DNA of 64,000 nucleotides from Lunularia cruciata (GCA_948567375.1 OX419756.1:47222552-47286551); one strand, 5' to 3'. Counted from the first letter of the stretch, positions 1 to 10,003 are shown. Made by a program: numbers and translations. The notes: generated by a model not told the origin, from the letters alone.

Positions 1-960
1 GGCAATGAGATAGATAGTGTGCAGAAGTACTAGCCAATTTTTTAGCAAAGAAGAAGTAAATTTTTGAGCAATGGTTGTGATTTTGAGCTCAAGAGGTGAA
101 GGCAAGACCAATTTGTTGCGAGTTGTGCTCAGAAAGTAAAATTGAAGGTGGAGTTGAGAACCTATCCTTGTGAATTTGTGATTTGGAGAAATCCATTCTT
201 TCAATTTGGCTTGAGTGAAGAGTTAATAGAGGATTTGGTGGTCAACCAACTTTAGGGTTTACGTCAAATTTTATATCAGGATTTTGCTAGAGTTTAGGTC
301 AGATTTTGGCCAGTTTGGAGGAGTTTGGCTAGTTTGGAAGAGTTTTGCCAAATTTGGAAAGGGTTTGAAGTGGCAAGAAGAAAGGCCTTATTTGGCATTT
401 AGAGGCTTTGAGGCATAGGGCTATGGGCTATTAGAGGCTACAAAGGCCTAGAAGGGCCAGCAAGCCAGCTTGTTGGCGTGAGGTTAGTTAGTTTAGAGTA
501 GATCTTGGTCATTGTTTGGCAAAATTTGCCCATCTTGCTAGATTGTGTGCAATAAGGTTTGACCCCTAGATCTCTTGTTCTTAGACTGGTGCCCTAGCCA
601 ATTGGAGGTTGGATTGATGACCAGCCAGACTACCTTTGTTTCTCTTCGGTGACATAGGAAGTGATGACCGGCAGACCGTGAGAGTGCATGTTGTGATGGC
701 AGATTACAGGTTGCCTTTTCTCTTAGTGTAATTATATCAATTAGAGTTACATTAGTGGGTGGTGTTCCGTAGGTATTGGCACTTGGTAGTGCTCAGTTGG
801 TGTTGGCACTTGGTGGAGTACTTGCAATTGCGGTTTGTGGTTGCATTTGGTGGTTCTAATTTGCGATTGCAATTGTGATTACTTTGTCACGATAGAGTTC
901 TTTGGGGATTCCAAAGGAGTTAGCCATGTAGTACACAGTGGGTTTACTCAGAGTGGTGCT
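1..960 (+). other. A1 5' leader, probably untranslated
   Basis: No convincing ORF. The first 620 bases are repeated with high similarity at 57834-58421, where they follow an A-family 3' end. The position upstream of gag suggests the untranslated leader of the A element. The primer-binding site was not recognised and probably lies left of the window. Confidence 0.6.
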
Positions 961-987
961 CAATATCAGCCTATATCTTAGGTCCCA

Positions 988-2300
988 ATGAGGGAGGAGA
1001 TTGACTCTAAGTTGGAGTTCAACACAAGAGTTGATTTAGTTGAGAGTGCACTTGGCATGTCTTACCATTGTTGTGGGACATGGACAAGATTTATGGGGCC
1101 TCCAAAGGCCCTATGCGTTACTTTGGTATAGTGGGTACCATTGAGTTGGATGACTTCATCTAGGAGTTTGATAGTTGGTGTGATTTGCAGTAGATGCGGA
1201 AGAGCTTATGTGAGGCATACACTCACATGAAGCGGTTGATTAGTTTTACTCGAGGAGTTACTAAGGCCCAGGCATTCCAGTTTTGGTATGGGATACTGGA
1301 CAGGGATTTATGAAGTAGAGTTTGTGATGCAATGTTATGATAGCCTACTTTGCTCACTTTGGTAGTGGTCTTTGGTTTGGTTGAGCGTATTGAGCTCAAC
1401 ATGGTGAAGGAGAGGGAAATGACATCTAAACTTGGTAGGGAGACCTCATCCACAATTGTTACTTCTTCTAGAGTGCAATAGAGTGCACCATGCCCAGTTG
1501 GTTTTTGAGGACATGGTGGACAGCCCTGATCCTATGGAGCAAGTGGAGGGCTTAGTGGAGCTAGACACTTACCTTCCTTTTTAGGTCAATGGCAGCAAGT
1601 GAGTGGTAGTGTTGCTTGTTGGACTTGTGGTGGACCTCATTACAGGAGAGAGTGTACTCAGGGCAACGGACTTCATACCTCTGGTGCATCCCAGCCAGCA
1701 TAGAGGCAGTGTGAGCATTGCCACAAATTTGGTCACACTAGTGACCAATGCTTTCACCTACACTCGGAGTTACGGAGTGGTAGGACTACTATGGCAGGTA
1801 GTAGAGGAGCTTCAAATCATGGAGGACAAGGTGGTAGAGGTGGTGGTAGAGGATCTACACCTAGTTGAGGTACATCACCAGCCCTTACTTCTGATACAGC
1901 TATGGCTACTTGGATTGAGCACTTGGAGCAAAGATTGGCTAGTATGGCCATTGCTTAGAGGAGATCAGATTCGGGTGCTAAGGCTTCCACCTCATATGCT
2001 AGTGATAGAGATGCTTTGGACTTCATGTGTAGAGCAGCATAAGTGGATGCATCTATAATAATGACTAGAAGTGCAATACATGCTCAAGAGCCTAGAGGAG
2101 CCTTAGTGGAGTTGGACCCACAGAGAGGAGAGGTTGGGAGACAAGTTAGACTTCCCTAGTCTTTCATGCTATTTGAGGCATTGCAAACAACATCCATAGC
2201 TCCTTGACATCCCAATGTAGGTGTAGTAGGTGGTGATGGGGTGCATGATGGACAACCTACTAGTTAGCCACCTGCTACTACACAAACTGAGTCAAGCATG
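988..2300 (+). pseudogene. gag: A1 gag, decayed, with two CCHC zinc knuckles and RGG tail
   Basis: Encodes the capsid/nucleocapsid precursor that packages element RNA. Around 1098-1430 a gag-like reading is visible (MRYFGIVGTIELDDF, then KAQAFQFWYGILDRDL and VFGLVERIELNMV). Frame 3 then carries a first, slightly irregular zinc knuckle CWTCGGPHYRREC at 1617-1655 and a canonical C-X2-C-X4-H-X4-C knuckle at 1710-1751, followed by a Gly/Arg-rich stretch near 1795-1860. A TAG at 1701 sits between the knuckles where CAG is expected. The start at 988 is a guess. Numerous stops and shifts make it a pseudogene. Confidence 0.75.
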
Positions 2301-2639
2301 ATGTTGGAGGCGGCTTAGCTGATTATGCGGTGCCCTTTGTTTTCAACCAATGACATGTTTACCAATGAAATGTTATACATTGAGAGTTGACCCAGCCCAA
2401 GTGTTCCAGTTGGCTGCCATGCTTTTTGAAAGTAAGGATGATACGGTTCCAACAACTTAAGCAGAGGTGGTTGATAGTGGTGCTGACTTGGTTGAGAGCA
2501 TGGGATCCATTCAGCAATCAATGGTTTATGGCAGGCAGTAGCGGCTAGATTGGAGGAGTTGCCAATTAGACCGGCCTTTGAGAGAATGTGGTTCACACTT
2601 GGGGTTGTCCTATTGGATAACCAAGGGGGGATTTTCCAT

Positions 2640-2990
2640 TTGGTGTGACCTTCAAGGAAGGTCTATACACCACAAAGAGTCTTGTTAGACCTTGGTACAA
2701 AACTCCTTATGTTGGAGAATGTTGTAGTAGTAGGTTTGGAGTTACGGAAGACCAATATGGAGAGGTGTCCATTTCCAATCCAAACATCTCTAGGTAGTGG
2801 CTCGACATTGTACATCACATGTGGAGAGCTTGTTGTTCAGGTTCAGCCTGGGCATCCGACTGATAGCTCGGTGGTGAGAGCTCAGGCTATTGCAACAATA
2901 GCTGAGTCATATGATGTGCTAGTTGGGGAAGCAGTGTTGTATCCCATGGGTTTTAGTATTCACTATTGAGAGGATACAGCCTCCTATAGA
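2640..2990 (+). pseudogene. A1 aspartic protease, decayed
   Basis: Retropepsin domain that would cleave the Gag-Pol precursor. The reading LLDLGTKLLMLENVVVVGLE occupies the position of the usual LLDSGA active-site motif; the parallel A2 copy reads LLDFGAKPLML, so the motif is altered in both. The stretch ending YDVLVGEAVLYPMGF is conserved between copies. It lies directly upstream of the methyltransferase. The changed active site and nearby stops imply loss of activity. Confidence 0.65.
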
Positions 2991-3220
2991 CCAGGTTGGC
3001 AGTCTGGTGAGGGACGAGTCTGTTGCCTACCAGTACGCTTTAGTAGTGGTAGTCTTGGCTCACTACAGTCCGAGACCATGGCAACATTAGTTTCAACTTC
3101 CAATGGTGTAGTTACGTGGCTTGGTGAGTTAATGGAGGGGAAAGCCCTTGCAGAGGATACTCCAATACAAGAGAGGAGATCACTTGGATTTGGAGTACGA
3201 GTGCGATTGTTCAATCCACC

Positions 3221-4365
3221 TTGGATGTTCCATTGTGGAGTTCAGAGGAGGTATTGCAACAACATGCAAATCGATTGGTGCAGCAAGGTTGGAGTGGAGC
3301 CTTTGTACCAGCAAGAGATGAGTGTGAGGATGAGCCTCTAGAGTTAATTACCTTGACACCTTTGGATACCACATTCATTGCTTGGCAGTATCCAATAGAG
3401 GGAGTACATCTATTGGAGTTGTTTGGTAAGATAAGCACCAGACTAGTTACAGTCCTACAGGTGGGTATACTAGTACATAGGTACTTGTATGTGGTGAAAG
3501 ATGAGACTGCTAGGCGAGTCTCTCTACATCATGTGGCACACTTGGCCTATTGGTATCCGGAGTTATTACCAATGTAAGCAATCAGGGGTTACCAAAAGGC
3601 CCTACCAATAGATATTTCCTTGTTGGGGGCGCATGGCCTAGAACAACATAGGCCTGTTCATTTGGTGATTTCGGGATGGCCATGTCAAGGATATACACGT
3701 GTTGGTTGAGGTTTGGGTCTTTAGGGTCCTTGTTTTGGTGTGTTTTAGGAAATGTTATAGATACTATGATATCTCTAGGTTCATCAGTCCGTTTCTCCAA
3801 CTTACCTTTTGAAGAACATTCCTTTGATGGAAGATTCTCACACTAGAGAGGTGGCGAGTACATATCAAGTCCATTTTTAGATAGGACCTGCTTTATTGTT
3901 AGATGCAGCCTGAGTGGGATCACGGGCTCATCATCTTTGTCTTTGGTGGACAAACCTCTTACCCAAAGAGGTTTTATAGCGTTCATATGATGGGATTCAG
4001 CGACTAGACCACATCCTTGTTGATGACATCTTGGATGTGGGGCATTAGTCTTAGATGGTGGTAGTGGCTGATTGGTCACCTATGGAGGTGGTGAACCTAG
4101 TTGGACAACCTAAAGAAGCTTTCCTCACACTTATGAGATTCTTGGGCCCTCATGCTTTTAAAGAGAGAGGATCTGGACTTGTTTAGGACTCACAAAAAGC
4201 AATTAGTGGGGCCAAATGCCAATGAGAGAGAGCGCGTGATGGGTTTTTGCACTAGTATTATTGTTGTTCTAGTAGTATTAAAGGCATCCAGGCGTCAAGT
4301 GTTAGGTCAGGCTATGGACCTAAATTTTTTGACTTGGATTGTGAGCCTTGGTTTGGTAGAGCAGC
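3221..4365 (+). pseudogene. Cytosine-5 DNA methyltransferase domain in retrotransposon A1, decayed
   Basis: C5-methyltransferases move a methyl group from S-adenosylmethionine to cytosine in DNA. One reading frame, interrupted only by nonsense codons as far as about 4190, carries motif I LLELFGKIST (3410-3439), a YLYVVKDETARRV block, motif IV GWPCQGYTR with the catalytic Cys codon at 3683-3685, motif VI as LLKNIP at about 3806-3823 (Glu changed to Lys at 3812), motif VIII-like SRAHHLCLWWTNLL, and, after a +1 shift in an A run near 4190, ERERVMGF (about 4222-4246) and a motif X-like GQAMDLN (about 4305-4325). Order is canonical, unlike the permuted plant DRM type. It lies between protease and RT. 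Inactive now: several stops, E-to-K in motif VI, lost arginines in motif VIII. Confidence 0.88.
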
Positions 4366-4659
4366 CACTTGTGAGCCCCTCTTGTGCCAATCAAGACGAT
4401 TCAAGCACAGGTTGGGGGCAATAGACCAAGTGGACATGGTATTCTTGGGACACAACCAATAGCTACTAGGGAGAGTGGTCTACTTGGAGTCCATCCAAGT
4501 GAGCATAGGCTACTTGATTACACCCTTGGTCCACTTGGGATGCAGCTAGAGGATGTGTGGAGCTTGCAGCTATAGTGGAGGGAGTTTTTCACACAAAGGT
4601 TGGAGCCTCTAGTGGTTGGGAGCATAACATCACTGCTCCCAAGGGCCCAATGTAGTAGC
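4366..4659 (+). other. A1 linker between methyltransferase and RT, up to the B1 insertion
   Basis: Conserved with A2 (45587-45880), including SGHGILGTQPIATRESGLLG on the plus strand, but I recognise no domain. A1 lacks about 33 bases present in A2 at the methyltransferase end. The A reading continues at 10323 after B1. Confidence 0.5.
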
Positions 4660-4664
4660 TAGTT
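4660..4664. repeat. Target-site duplication TAGTT, left of B1
   Basis: TAGTT directly precedes the B1 LTR end TGTAAAAG and recurs at 10318-10322. The uninterrupted A2 sequence supports an empty site here. Confidence 0.9.
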
Positions 4665-5090
4665 TGTAAAAGACCAAATCCAAGGACAGAAATAGGAGAA
4701 TAGAAACTCACATTGAGACACTTGAATGAGGGAAAACTCCGAATACCTAGCATGAGCTTTGGCTTTGGTATTTATAGGTAGCATACAAGGCCCTTGAGAA
4801 GCTTCTCAAGAAGCTTCCTCAAGCCGCTTTCTTAGAGTGCAAGCCAAGTTAACTAGGAAGCTTCTCAAGAAGCTTCCTTCTAGAAGCCGCCTACTTGGCG
4901 TGCAAGCTAAGCTAGTTGGAAGCTTCTAGAAGCTTCCTTCTAGAAACTACTTACTTAAGATGCAAGCTAAGCTAAACAAGAAGCTTCCCAAGAAGCTTCC
5001 TAGATACTTCCAAAATATTCTATGCTAATTTGTCTTATGTGTTACTTCGTGAGCCCAACTAACTTCATTGCTAAACTCCATATTGTTACA
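4665..5090 (-). repeat. B1 3' LTR
   Basis: On the minus strand it begins TGTAACAATATGG and ends GGTCTTTTACA. It has the same 426-bp length as the other LTR (9892-10317). It contains repeated AAGCTTC/GAAGCTT blocks and a TATA box (minus, 4769-4776). Its outer part (5025-5090) also encodes the last residues of the B1 polyprotein reading. Confidence 0.95.
4919..4936. promoter_or_regulatory. Perfect four-module heat-shock element in B1 3' LTR
   Basis: GAAGCTTCTAGAAGCTTC is four contiguous alternating nGAAn/nTTCn modules with exact 5-bp phasing, the consensus bound by trimeric heat-shock factors. A TTCTAGAA lies just beyond (4938-4945). It sits about 145 bp upstream of the TATA box on the element strand. 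Binding and function are inferred. Confidence 0.65.
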
Positions 5091-5546
5091 TATTCCTTTG
5101 CTGCTAGTTGGTGATGTCGTCGTCGCCAGTGAAGCTTCAAATTCTTGGATGGCCGTCTGTGCATTTTGGAGGTGAGAAAGAGGTTCCCAGGTGGCATCAT
5201 GAAGGGGATATCCTTTCCAAAGGACCTTGTACTCCATATGTTGGCGACGGCTTCGTTGAATGTGGCGACGCGCAAGGATACGATCAACTTTGTACTCCTC
5301 ATGATCATTGATAGGGATAGGAAGAGGGGGAGGTTGGACTAAAGAGGAAAAGGAAGAGGGGTTAGGAACAAAGGGTTTCAACTTGGAAACATGAAAGACA
5401 GGATGGATACGCATGTGACAAGGCAAGGCAAGACAATAAGCAACAAGAGAGAAAATTTGGGTGATATCAAAGGGTCCTATCCAATTAGGAGCAAATTTAC
5501 AAACTTGGGTATCAAGTGGGAGAGGGAGGTTACTAGAGGAAAGCAT
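5025..5546 (-). pseudogene. B1 integrase C-terminus with chromodomain, running into the LTR
   Basis: 173 residues. Residues 17-30 (KFAPNWIGPFDITQ) are the GPF module of Ty3/gypsy integrases; residues about 83-137 form a chromodomain with EEYKVDRIL, YKVLWKGYP and ATWEP, including the aromatic-cage positions that read methylated histone H3. Chromodomains guide integration toward heterochromatin. The last 22 residues are encoded inside the 3' LTR. A frameshift near 5546-5613 separates this from the integrase core. Confidence 0.9.
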
Positions 5547-5612
5547 GAGTTTATCACCAACTTCAAAGGTGAGATTGCAACAATGGTGGTCCGCATATTG
5601 TTTTTGGCGATT

Positions 5613-6707
5613 CTAAGCAACAAGGAGGTAAGACTTGGCTTGTTGGAGAGATTGGGATATAGTGGTCAAGAATGTGGAAGTATGAGGAACCTGAGATGGA
5701 GGGAAAGCAAGAAGAGAATGTGGAACAAGCGGATCTTGGCCAAAATTGAGAAAGAAAGGAGAGAATCCGGTGCTTGCTTGTTTGGAATTGTTGTAGGCAA
5801 ATTCGGCAACGGCAAGACATTCATCCCAATTGGTATGGTGGACATTGACAAAGGCACGCAACATATCCTCCAATGTGTGATTTGCACATTCGGTTTGTCC
5901 ATCAATTTGAGGATGATAGGCCGTGGACAAAGCAAGCTTGGTGCCAAGTATTTGAAAGAGTGCTTGCCAAAACTTCCCGGTAAAGTGAAGATCACGGTCA
6001 GAGATGAGTACGCGTGGCATTCCATGATGCTTGAAGACATTGTCAAAGTAGATTTGCGCTAAGGTTGGAGCATCCACGGTATCACAGGTTGGTCCCAAGT
6101 GGATTTGCTTACTAAGCTTATCCACAAACACCATGATGGCAATGTATCCTTGTTTTGTCTTTGGCAAGGATGTGATGAGATCCAAGCTCACATGCTCCCA
6201 ATGAGCTGATGGAACGGCAAGCGGTTGAAGGAGTCCACCCGGCTTCTGGTTGCTGGCCTTGTTACATTGGCAGCTCTCACATGATCGGACAAATTCTAGA
6301 ACATCCCATGTCATGTTGGGCCACCACCATTGACGTTGGAGGGTACCCAAGGTCTTGTTCACACCCATGTGACCAGCAATGGGTAAATCATGGGCTTCTT
6401 GAAGGTGCACAAGTCGAAGATCACCTTTGGCTGGAACATACATCCGGTCCGCATGGAATAGAAGGCCTTCCTTGAAGGAGAATGTGTTGTACTCCTTGTC
6501 ACCTGTTGTTAGCCAACCATGTACCATTTGGAAGAAGGGATCTTGTTGTAGAGCTAACCAAAACTCATTATGAATCTTGGGATCAATTGACACTATCATA
6601 ATTGCTGCCGCAATGAGAGGAAGAGACTTCAAATCAGGTCGGCGTGATATAGCATCAGGGATGACATGGAACCAACCTGGTTTGTACTCAAGTTTGATGT
6701 CAAACAA
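5613..6707 (-). CDS. B1 integrase (zinc finger and catalytic core)
   Basis: 364-residue open segment. It starts with the end of RNase H (VIPDAISRRPDL), then an H2C2 zinc finger (HDLPIAGHMG to CESCQCN) that helps bind LTR ends, then an RNase-H-fold core with the D, D, E triad intact: SLDLITSLP, ISDRDLHFTG and DGQTECANHTLED. The sequence VHHTNWDECLAVAEFAYNNSKQ is typical of the family. The upstream TGA at about 6723-6725 (CGA in B2) cuts it from RNase H. It is part of a decayed polyprotein rather than an independent gene. Confidence 0.9.
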   Translation of the reverse strand: MFDIKLEYKPGWFHVIPDAISRRPDLKSLPLIAAAIMIVSIDPKIHNEFWLALQQDPFFQMVHGWLTTGDKEYNTFSFKEGLLFHADRMYVPAKGDLRLVHLQEAHDLPIAGHMGVNKTLGTLQRQWWWPNMTWDVLEFVRSCESCQCNKASNQKPGGLLQPLAVPSAHWEHVSLDLITSLPKTKQGYIAIMVFVDKLSKQIHLGPTCDTVDAPTLAQIYFDNVFKHHGMPRVLISDRDLHFTGKFWQALFQILGTKLALSTAYHPQIDGQTECANHTLEDMLRAFVNVHHTNWDECLAVAEFAYNNSKQASTGFSPFFLNFGQDPLVPHSLLAFPPSQVPHTSTFLTTISQSLQQAKSYLLVA

Positions 6708-6725
6708 TTGGAGTTGCTCTTCCCA

Positions 6726-7289
6726 TCAATGTTGTCGACTCTTCATGTGCTCTAGGTGTAAGGTCTGCAACAATGGCTTGTGATCAGTTTGCATGATCAC
6801 TTGTTTCCCCAAGAGATAATGCCTCCATACCTTGGTGGCATATACCATTGCAAGTTGTTCTCGATCTCGAGCAAAGTAATTTCTTTCAGCTGTATTTAGT
6901 CGGTGAGACACAAAGGCAATAGGATGTAGTCCATTTGGAAATTCTTGTTGCAACACAACTCCAATTGCAAAGTTAGAAGCATCAAAATCAACCACACAAG
7001 GTAGTTGAGGATCATATGGTTGAAGAATGGGTATTGAAGACACCATATGCTTTAACTTCTGGAATGCTTCTTCATGCTTGGTGGTCCATTGGAAGCTCAA
7101 GTTTGTTCCCAAGAGGTCAGTCAATGGTGTAGCCACGTGAGCATAATAGTGGATGAACCGTTGGTAAAAACCGGCCAATCCATTGAATGCTCGTACTTTG
7201 GTAGCATCCTTCCGGGTAGGCCAATCAGTAATGGCCTTGATCTTCTCTTTTTCCATCTTGATCCCCTCTGATGAGATCTTGTGACCCAA
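6726..7289 (-). CDS. B1 RNase H domain and RT connection
   Basis: 187-residue open segment. It starts in the RT connection (FLGHKISSEG context, then FNGLAGFYQRFI) and continues into RNase H with CVVDFDASNFAIG, AERNYFARDREQLAMVYA and MQTDHKPLL, the three acidic positions being present. It degrades the RNA strand of RNA/DNA hybrids during replication. It ends at a TGA that reads CGA in B2, a CpG-type transition. Confidence 0.88.
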   Translation of the reverse strand: MGHKISSEGIKMEKEKIKAITDWPTRKDATKVRAFNGLAGFYQRFIHYYAHVATPLTDLLGTNLSFQWTTKHEEAFQKLKHMVSSIPILQPYDPQLPCVVDFDASNFAIGVVLQQEFPNGLHPIAFVSHRLNTAERNYFARDREQLAMVYATKVWRHYLLGKQVIMQTDHKPLLQTLHLEHMKSRQH

Positions 7290-7299
7290 GAAGGTAACC

Positions 7300-7883
7300 T
7301 CCTTTTGCCAAAAAGCACACTTTGACTTCTTGCAGTAAAATTTCCACTATTGTAGTCATCTTAGGACTTCTCGCACATGATTCATGTGTTCTGCCTCTGT
7401 CCTACTATAGATTAAGATATCATCTAAGAACACTACCACGGACTGATCCAATAGTCCCTCGAATACCCAATGCATCTGATCCATGAAGACCGTTGGAGCA
7501 TTAGTAAGTCCGAAAGGTAGAACTCTCCACTCAAAATATCCATACCTTGTGCAAAAGGCAATCTTTTGCACGTCCTCTCCTTCAAAAGGAATTTGCCAAT
7601 AGCCGCTACAAAGATCTAGCTTGGAAATGTAGCGTGCTCCACTTAATTGATCAAGCAGGTCATCGATCCGCGGCAAGGGATATGCATTCTTCACGGTTTG
7701 CTTATTGAGCCCACGGTAATCAATACAAAAATGAAGTCCTCCATCCTTCTTTGGAACAAATAGTACCGGTGCTCCCCATAGAGAGGTACTATGTTGTATG
7801 AAATCCTTCTCCAACAACTCTATAAGTGTTGTTCGCAACTCCTCCAACTCCTTTGGTGAGAGCCGATAGATTGGTCTACTCAT
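7300..7883 (-). pseudogene. B1 reverse transcriptase
   Basis: Open from 7883 to 7356, then two stops near 7335-7350 before the RT connection. Motifs in order: [67 protein letters not shown] and [11 protein letters not shown], so the FLDD catalytic box is intact (B2 has FLED). It copies element RNA into DNA. A few point changes separate it from an open frame. Confidence 0.9.
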
Positions 7884-8278
7884 TGAGTACTCCTTGGCAA
7901 TAACTTGATCTTGAAGGGCATGCCTCGATCAAAGGGTAATCCCTTTGGCAGATCATTTGGAAACACATCTGAAAACTCTTGAAGTATCTGATCAACCGTT
8001 GCTTGATGCGGCACTTGGCCCTCCTCAGATTGTTCTTGTGCAATCGGCTTGATCCACACCGCGAATACAGATTTATCTTCCTCCAAAGCTTGCTCTATGG
8101 CTGCTTCATTAACAAACTTCCCTTCTAGGGACTCATCTCTCTTCCAAGCTTGCTCCATGGTTGCCTTCATGGCAAACTTCCCATCTTGGGACTCATCTCC
8201 CTTCCAGATTTGCTCTATGGCTACCTTCTCAACAAACTTCCCATCTTGGGACTGACTATTCTTAGGTGTCTTACTCAA
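7880..8278 (-). CDS. B1 protease-RT linker with three tandem 20-residue repeats
   Basis: 132-residue open segment between protease and RT. The N-terminal half is three repeats of about 20 residues ([57 protein letters not shown]), encoded at about 8088-8255. After that, [19 protein letters not shown] is the usual lead-in to a Ty3/gypsy RT. B2 keeps a decayed form of the repeat. The role of the repeat is unknown. Confidence 0.7.
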   Translation of the reverse strand: MSKTPKNSQSQDGKFVEKVAIEQIWKGDESQDGKFAMKATMEQAWKRDESLEGKFVNEAAIEQALEEDKSVFAVWIKPIAQEQSEEGQVPHQATVDQILQEFSDVFPNDLPKGLPFDRGMPFKIKLLPRSTQ

Positions 8279-8296
8279 AGGTGCCAGACAACCTAA

Positions 8297-8689
8297 TCAG
8301 AAATTCCTACCTTGGTGTTGTACTTGAATTTGACGTCGGGTCCAATCAAATTGAACCTTATGACGTTCAAGCCAAGGTAGACCCCGAATGATATCATAGT
8401 GTAGAGGTGCCACTACAAACCTCATACACTCCAAATACTCCTTCCCAATATTGAAGGTAACAGGATGCAAGGTGCGGAATGCAGAACCTTTTCTACCATC
8501 CGCCATCATCAAACTACTTCCAATCACTGGCTTGATAGGAATACCCAATTCCTTTGCTACTTGTATAGACATGCAATTCTCTGAACTTCCAGAATCAACC
8601 AAAATCCTACAACCTTGATTAGATACTGTACCTTGCAAGTGAGGCAAACTTGCATAGATCGAGCCTTCAATCCCATTGGAACTAATCAA
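8297..8689 (-). CDS. B1 aspartic protease
   Basis: 130-residue open segment carrying the retropepsin motif CRILVDSGSSENCMS and the distal LHYDIIRGLPWLERHKVQFDW, typical of plant Ty3/gypsy proteases. It matures the polyprotein. It ends at a TGA (about 8294-8296) where B2 has CGA. The start at an internal Met is arbitrary because the reading continues from gag. Confidence 0.88.
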   Translation of the reverse strand: MISSNGIEGSIYASLPHLQGTVSNQGCRILVDSGSSENCMSIQVAKELGIPIKPVIGSSLMMADGRKGSAFRTLHPVTFNIGKEYLECMRFVVAPLHYDIIRGLPWLERHKVQFDWTRRQIQVQHQGRNF

Positions 8690-9620
8690 GCTCCCAATAG
8701 GTGGCTCAAAATCTCCTACTGGGATTCTTCATTTCCCTGATCATTCTTTTCCACAAACTCCATCTAGGCAACTTGTTGAGATTGCCCATTCCTAAGTGGA
8801 CATTCAGCAATGCAATGTCCAACTTGGTGACAATAAAAGCAACCTCCATTTTGTCTTAATCTTTCTCTATCTGCTGTGCCAAGTGGTCTTTGTTGGATAG
8901 CATCAATCTCCATTGGTACCAATTCTTCCACTCGTGCATAGTGTACTGGTAGGCTTTGTGCAGGTCGAGGTCAAGACCAATTTGTCGCAACCAAGGAATC
9001 AAAACGCTCAGCCAATTGCATAGCTTCTTCTACGTTTTGTGGCTCCCGCACGGTCACCTCCAATTTGGTTTGTGACTTCAATCCTTGCACAAATTGATCC
9101 AAAACTTCACCTTCTTGGATATCTGGAATTTGCATGATGATATTCTAAAATTGTGTGATGTAGCTTCTCACTGAGCCAATCTGCCTCAACTCTGCCAATT
9201 TATCTTGTGCGGCTCGGGTGGCATTTATCGTTTGAAATCGACCAAGTATTGCATCTTTGAATTCTGCCCATGTCAAAATCGGTGTAACAATTTGTCATTC
9301 AGCTCTTTCTACTCGAAATTGCCACCAAAGTTTTGCCACGCCATCCAATTGGCTAGAAGCCAAGAGAATTTTTTCCGCTTGTCTTGAAGATTGGTGGCTT
9401 CAAAGTAACATTTGCAATCAAACACAAAATTCTCCACTATGCTTGGAAGATTCTTGCCTTCAAACACCTTGGGTTTTGGAAATCAAATGTGATCTTCTCC
9501 ATCTTGAATTGGCGCTCTGTCTATCTATTCTTGTCGTTGTTGGTCTTGTTCATCCAACAATTGAGTAAGATGCTCGATTTGTTGTTGCATTGCAAGGATA
9601 ACATCCGGTATTGCCGCCAT
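8690..9620 (-). pseudogene. gag: B1 gag with CCHC zinc knuckle
   Basis: Minus-strand reading from ATG at 9618-9620 (MAAIPDVILAMQQQIEHLTQ) through a capsid-like segment (VENFVFDCKCYFEAT), FVQGLKSQTKLEVTVREPQN, and a canonical zinc knuckle CFYCHQVGHCIAEC at 8800-8841. It packages element RNA. Several stops (for example in the segments before and after FEAT) make it a pseudogene. The ATG lies about 270 bp downstream of the 5' LTR, a normal leader length. Confidence 0.85.
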
Positions 9621-9878
9621 TGCTACTACTCTATTCCACTACACTCAATTTATTTAGTTGATTAACACATAGATACAACACGTCCACCGTTCTCCATAAG
9701 TTACAATTGGAAGTATCAAGGGTTCCTCTGACACGGTGATCATATGTAGAAAATCCTGCCCAAAGCGTGAGGTGATGAATTGTGTGAAACGATGCTTTGA
9801 TAATATTTGGACATGAAAGTCCCAATGGTTTGGTGGAAGTGGATTTGGTGGTCCATAAATTCCATCCATCCCATTCTT

Positions 9879-9890
9879 GCTCTGATACCA
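9879..9890 (-). other. B1 primer-binding site, initiator-Met tRNA type
   Basis: On the minus strand TGGTATCAGAGC follows the end of the 5' LTR after one base. This is the standard complement of the plant initiator-methionine tRNA 3' end and fixes both element orientation and the LTR boundary. Confidence 0.93.
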
Positions 9891-9995
9891 ATGTAAAAGA
9901 CCGAATCCGAGGAGAGAAATAGGAGAATGGAAACTCACATTGGGACACTTGAATGGGGGAAAACTCCAAATGCCTAGCATGAGCTTTGGCTTTGG

Positions 9996-10003
9996 TATTT
10001 ATA
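9996..10003 (-). promoter_or_regulatory. B1 5' LTR TATA box
   Basis: TATAAATA on the minus strand, conserved in all three B LTRs (4769-4776, 57189-57196). The HSE cluster begins about 20 bp upstream of it. Confidence 0.7.

Noticed and set aside
1603-2058. 151-residue plus-strand ORF
   Set aside because: Out of frame with the zinc knuckles and RGG region of A1 gag; its valine-rich protein is the wrong-frame reading of that region.
3582-4079. Minus-strand ORFs opposite the A1 methyltransferase
   Set aside because: Antisense to the methyltransferase frame and without recognisable domains.
3221-4365. Bacterial restriction-modification methyltransferase or contamination
   Set aside because: The domain sits in frame inside Ty3/gypsy pol, recurs in A2, and the surroundings are plant transposons.
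4800-5010. CRISPR-like array suggested by repeated AAGCTTC blocks
   Set aside because: Repeats are short palindromes at irregular spacing in an LTR of a plant element; they fit heat-shock elements.
5391-6062. 223-residue plus-strand ORF
   Set aside because: Antisense shadow of the B1 integrase, whose catalytic motifs are readable on the minus strand.
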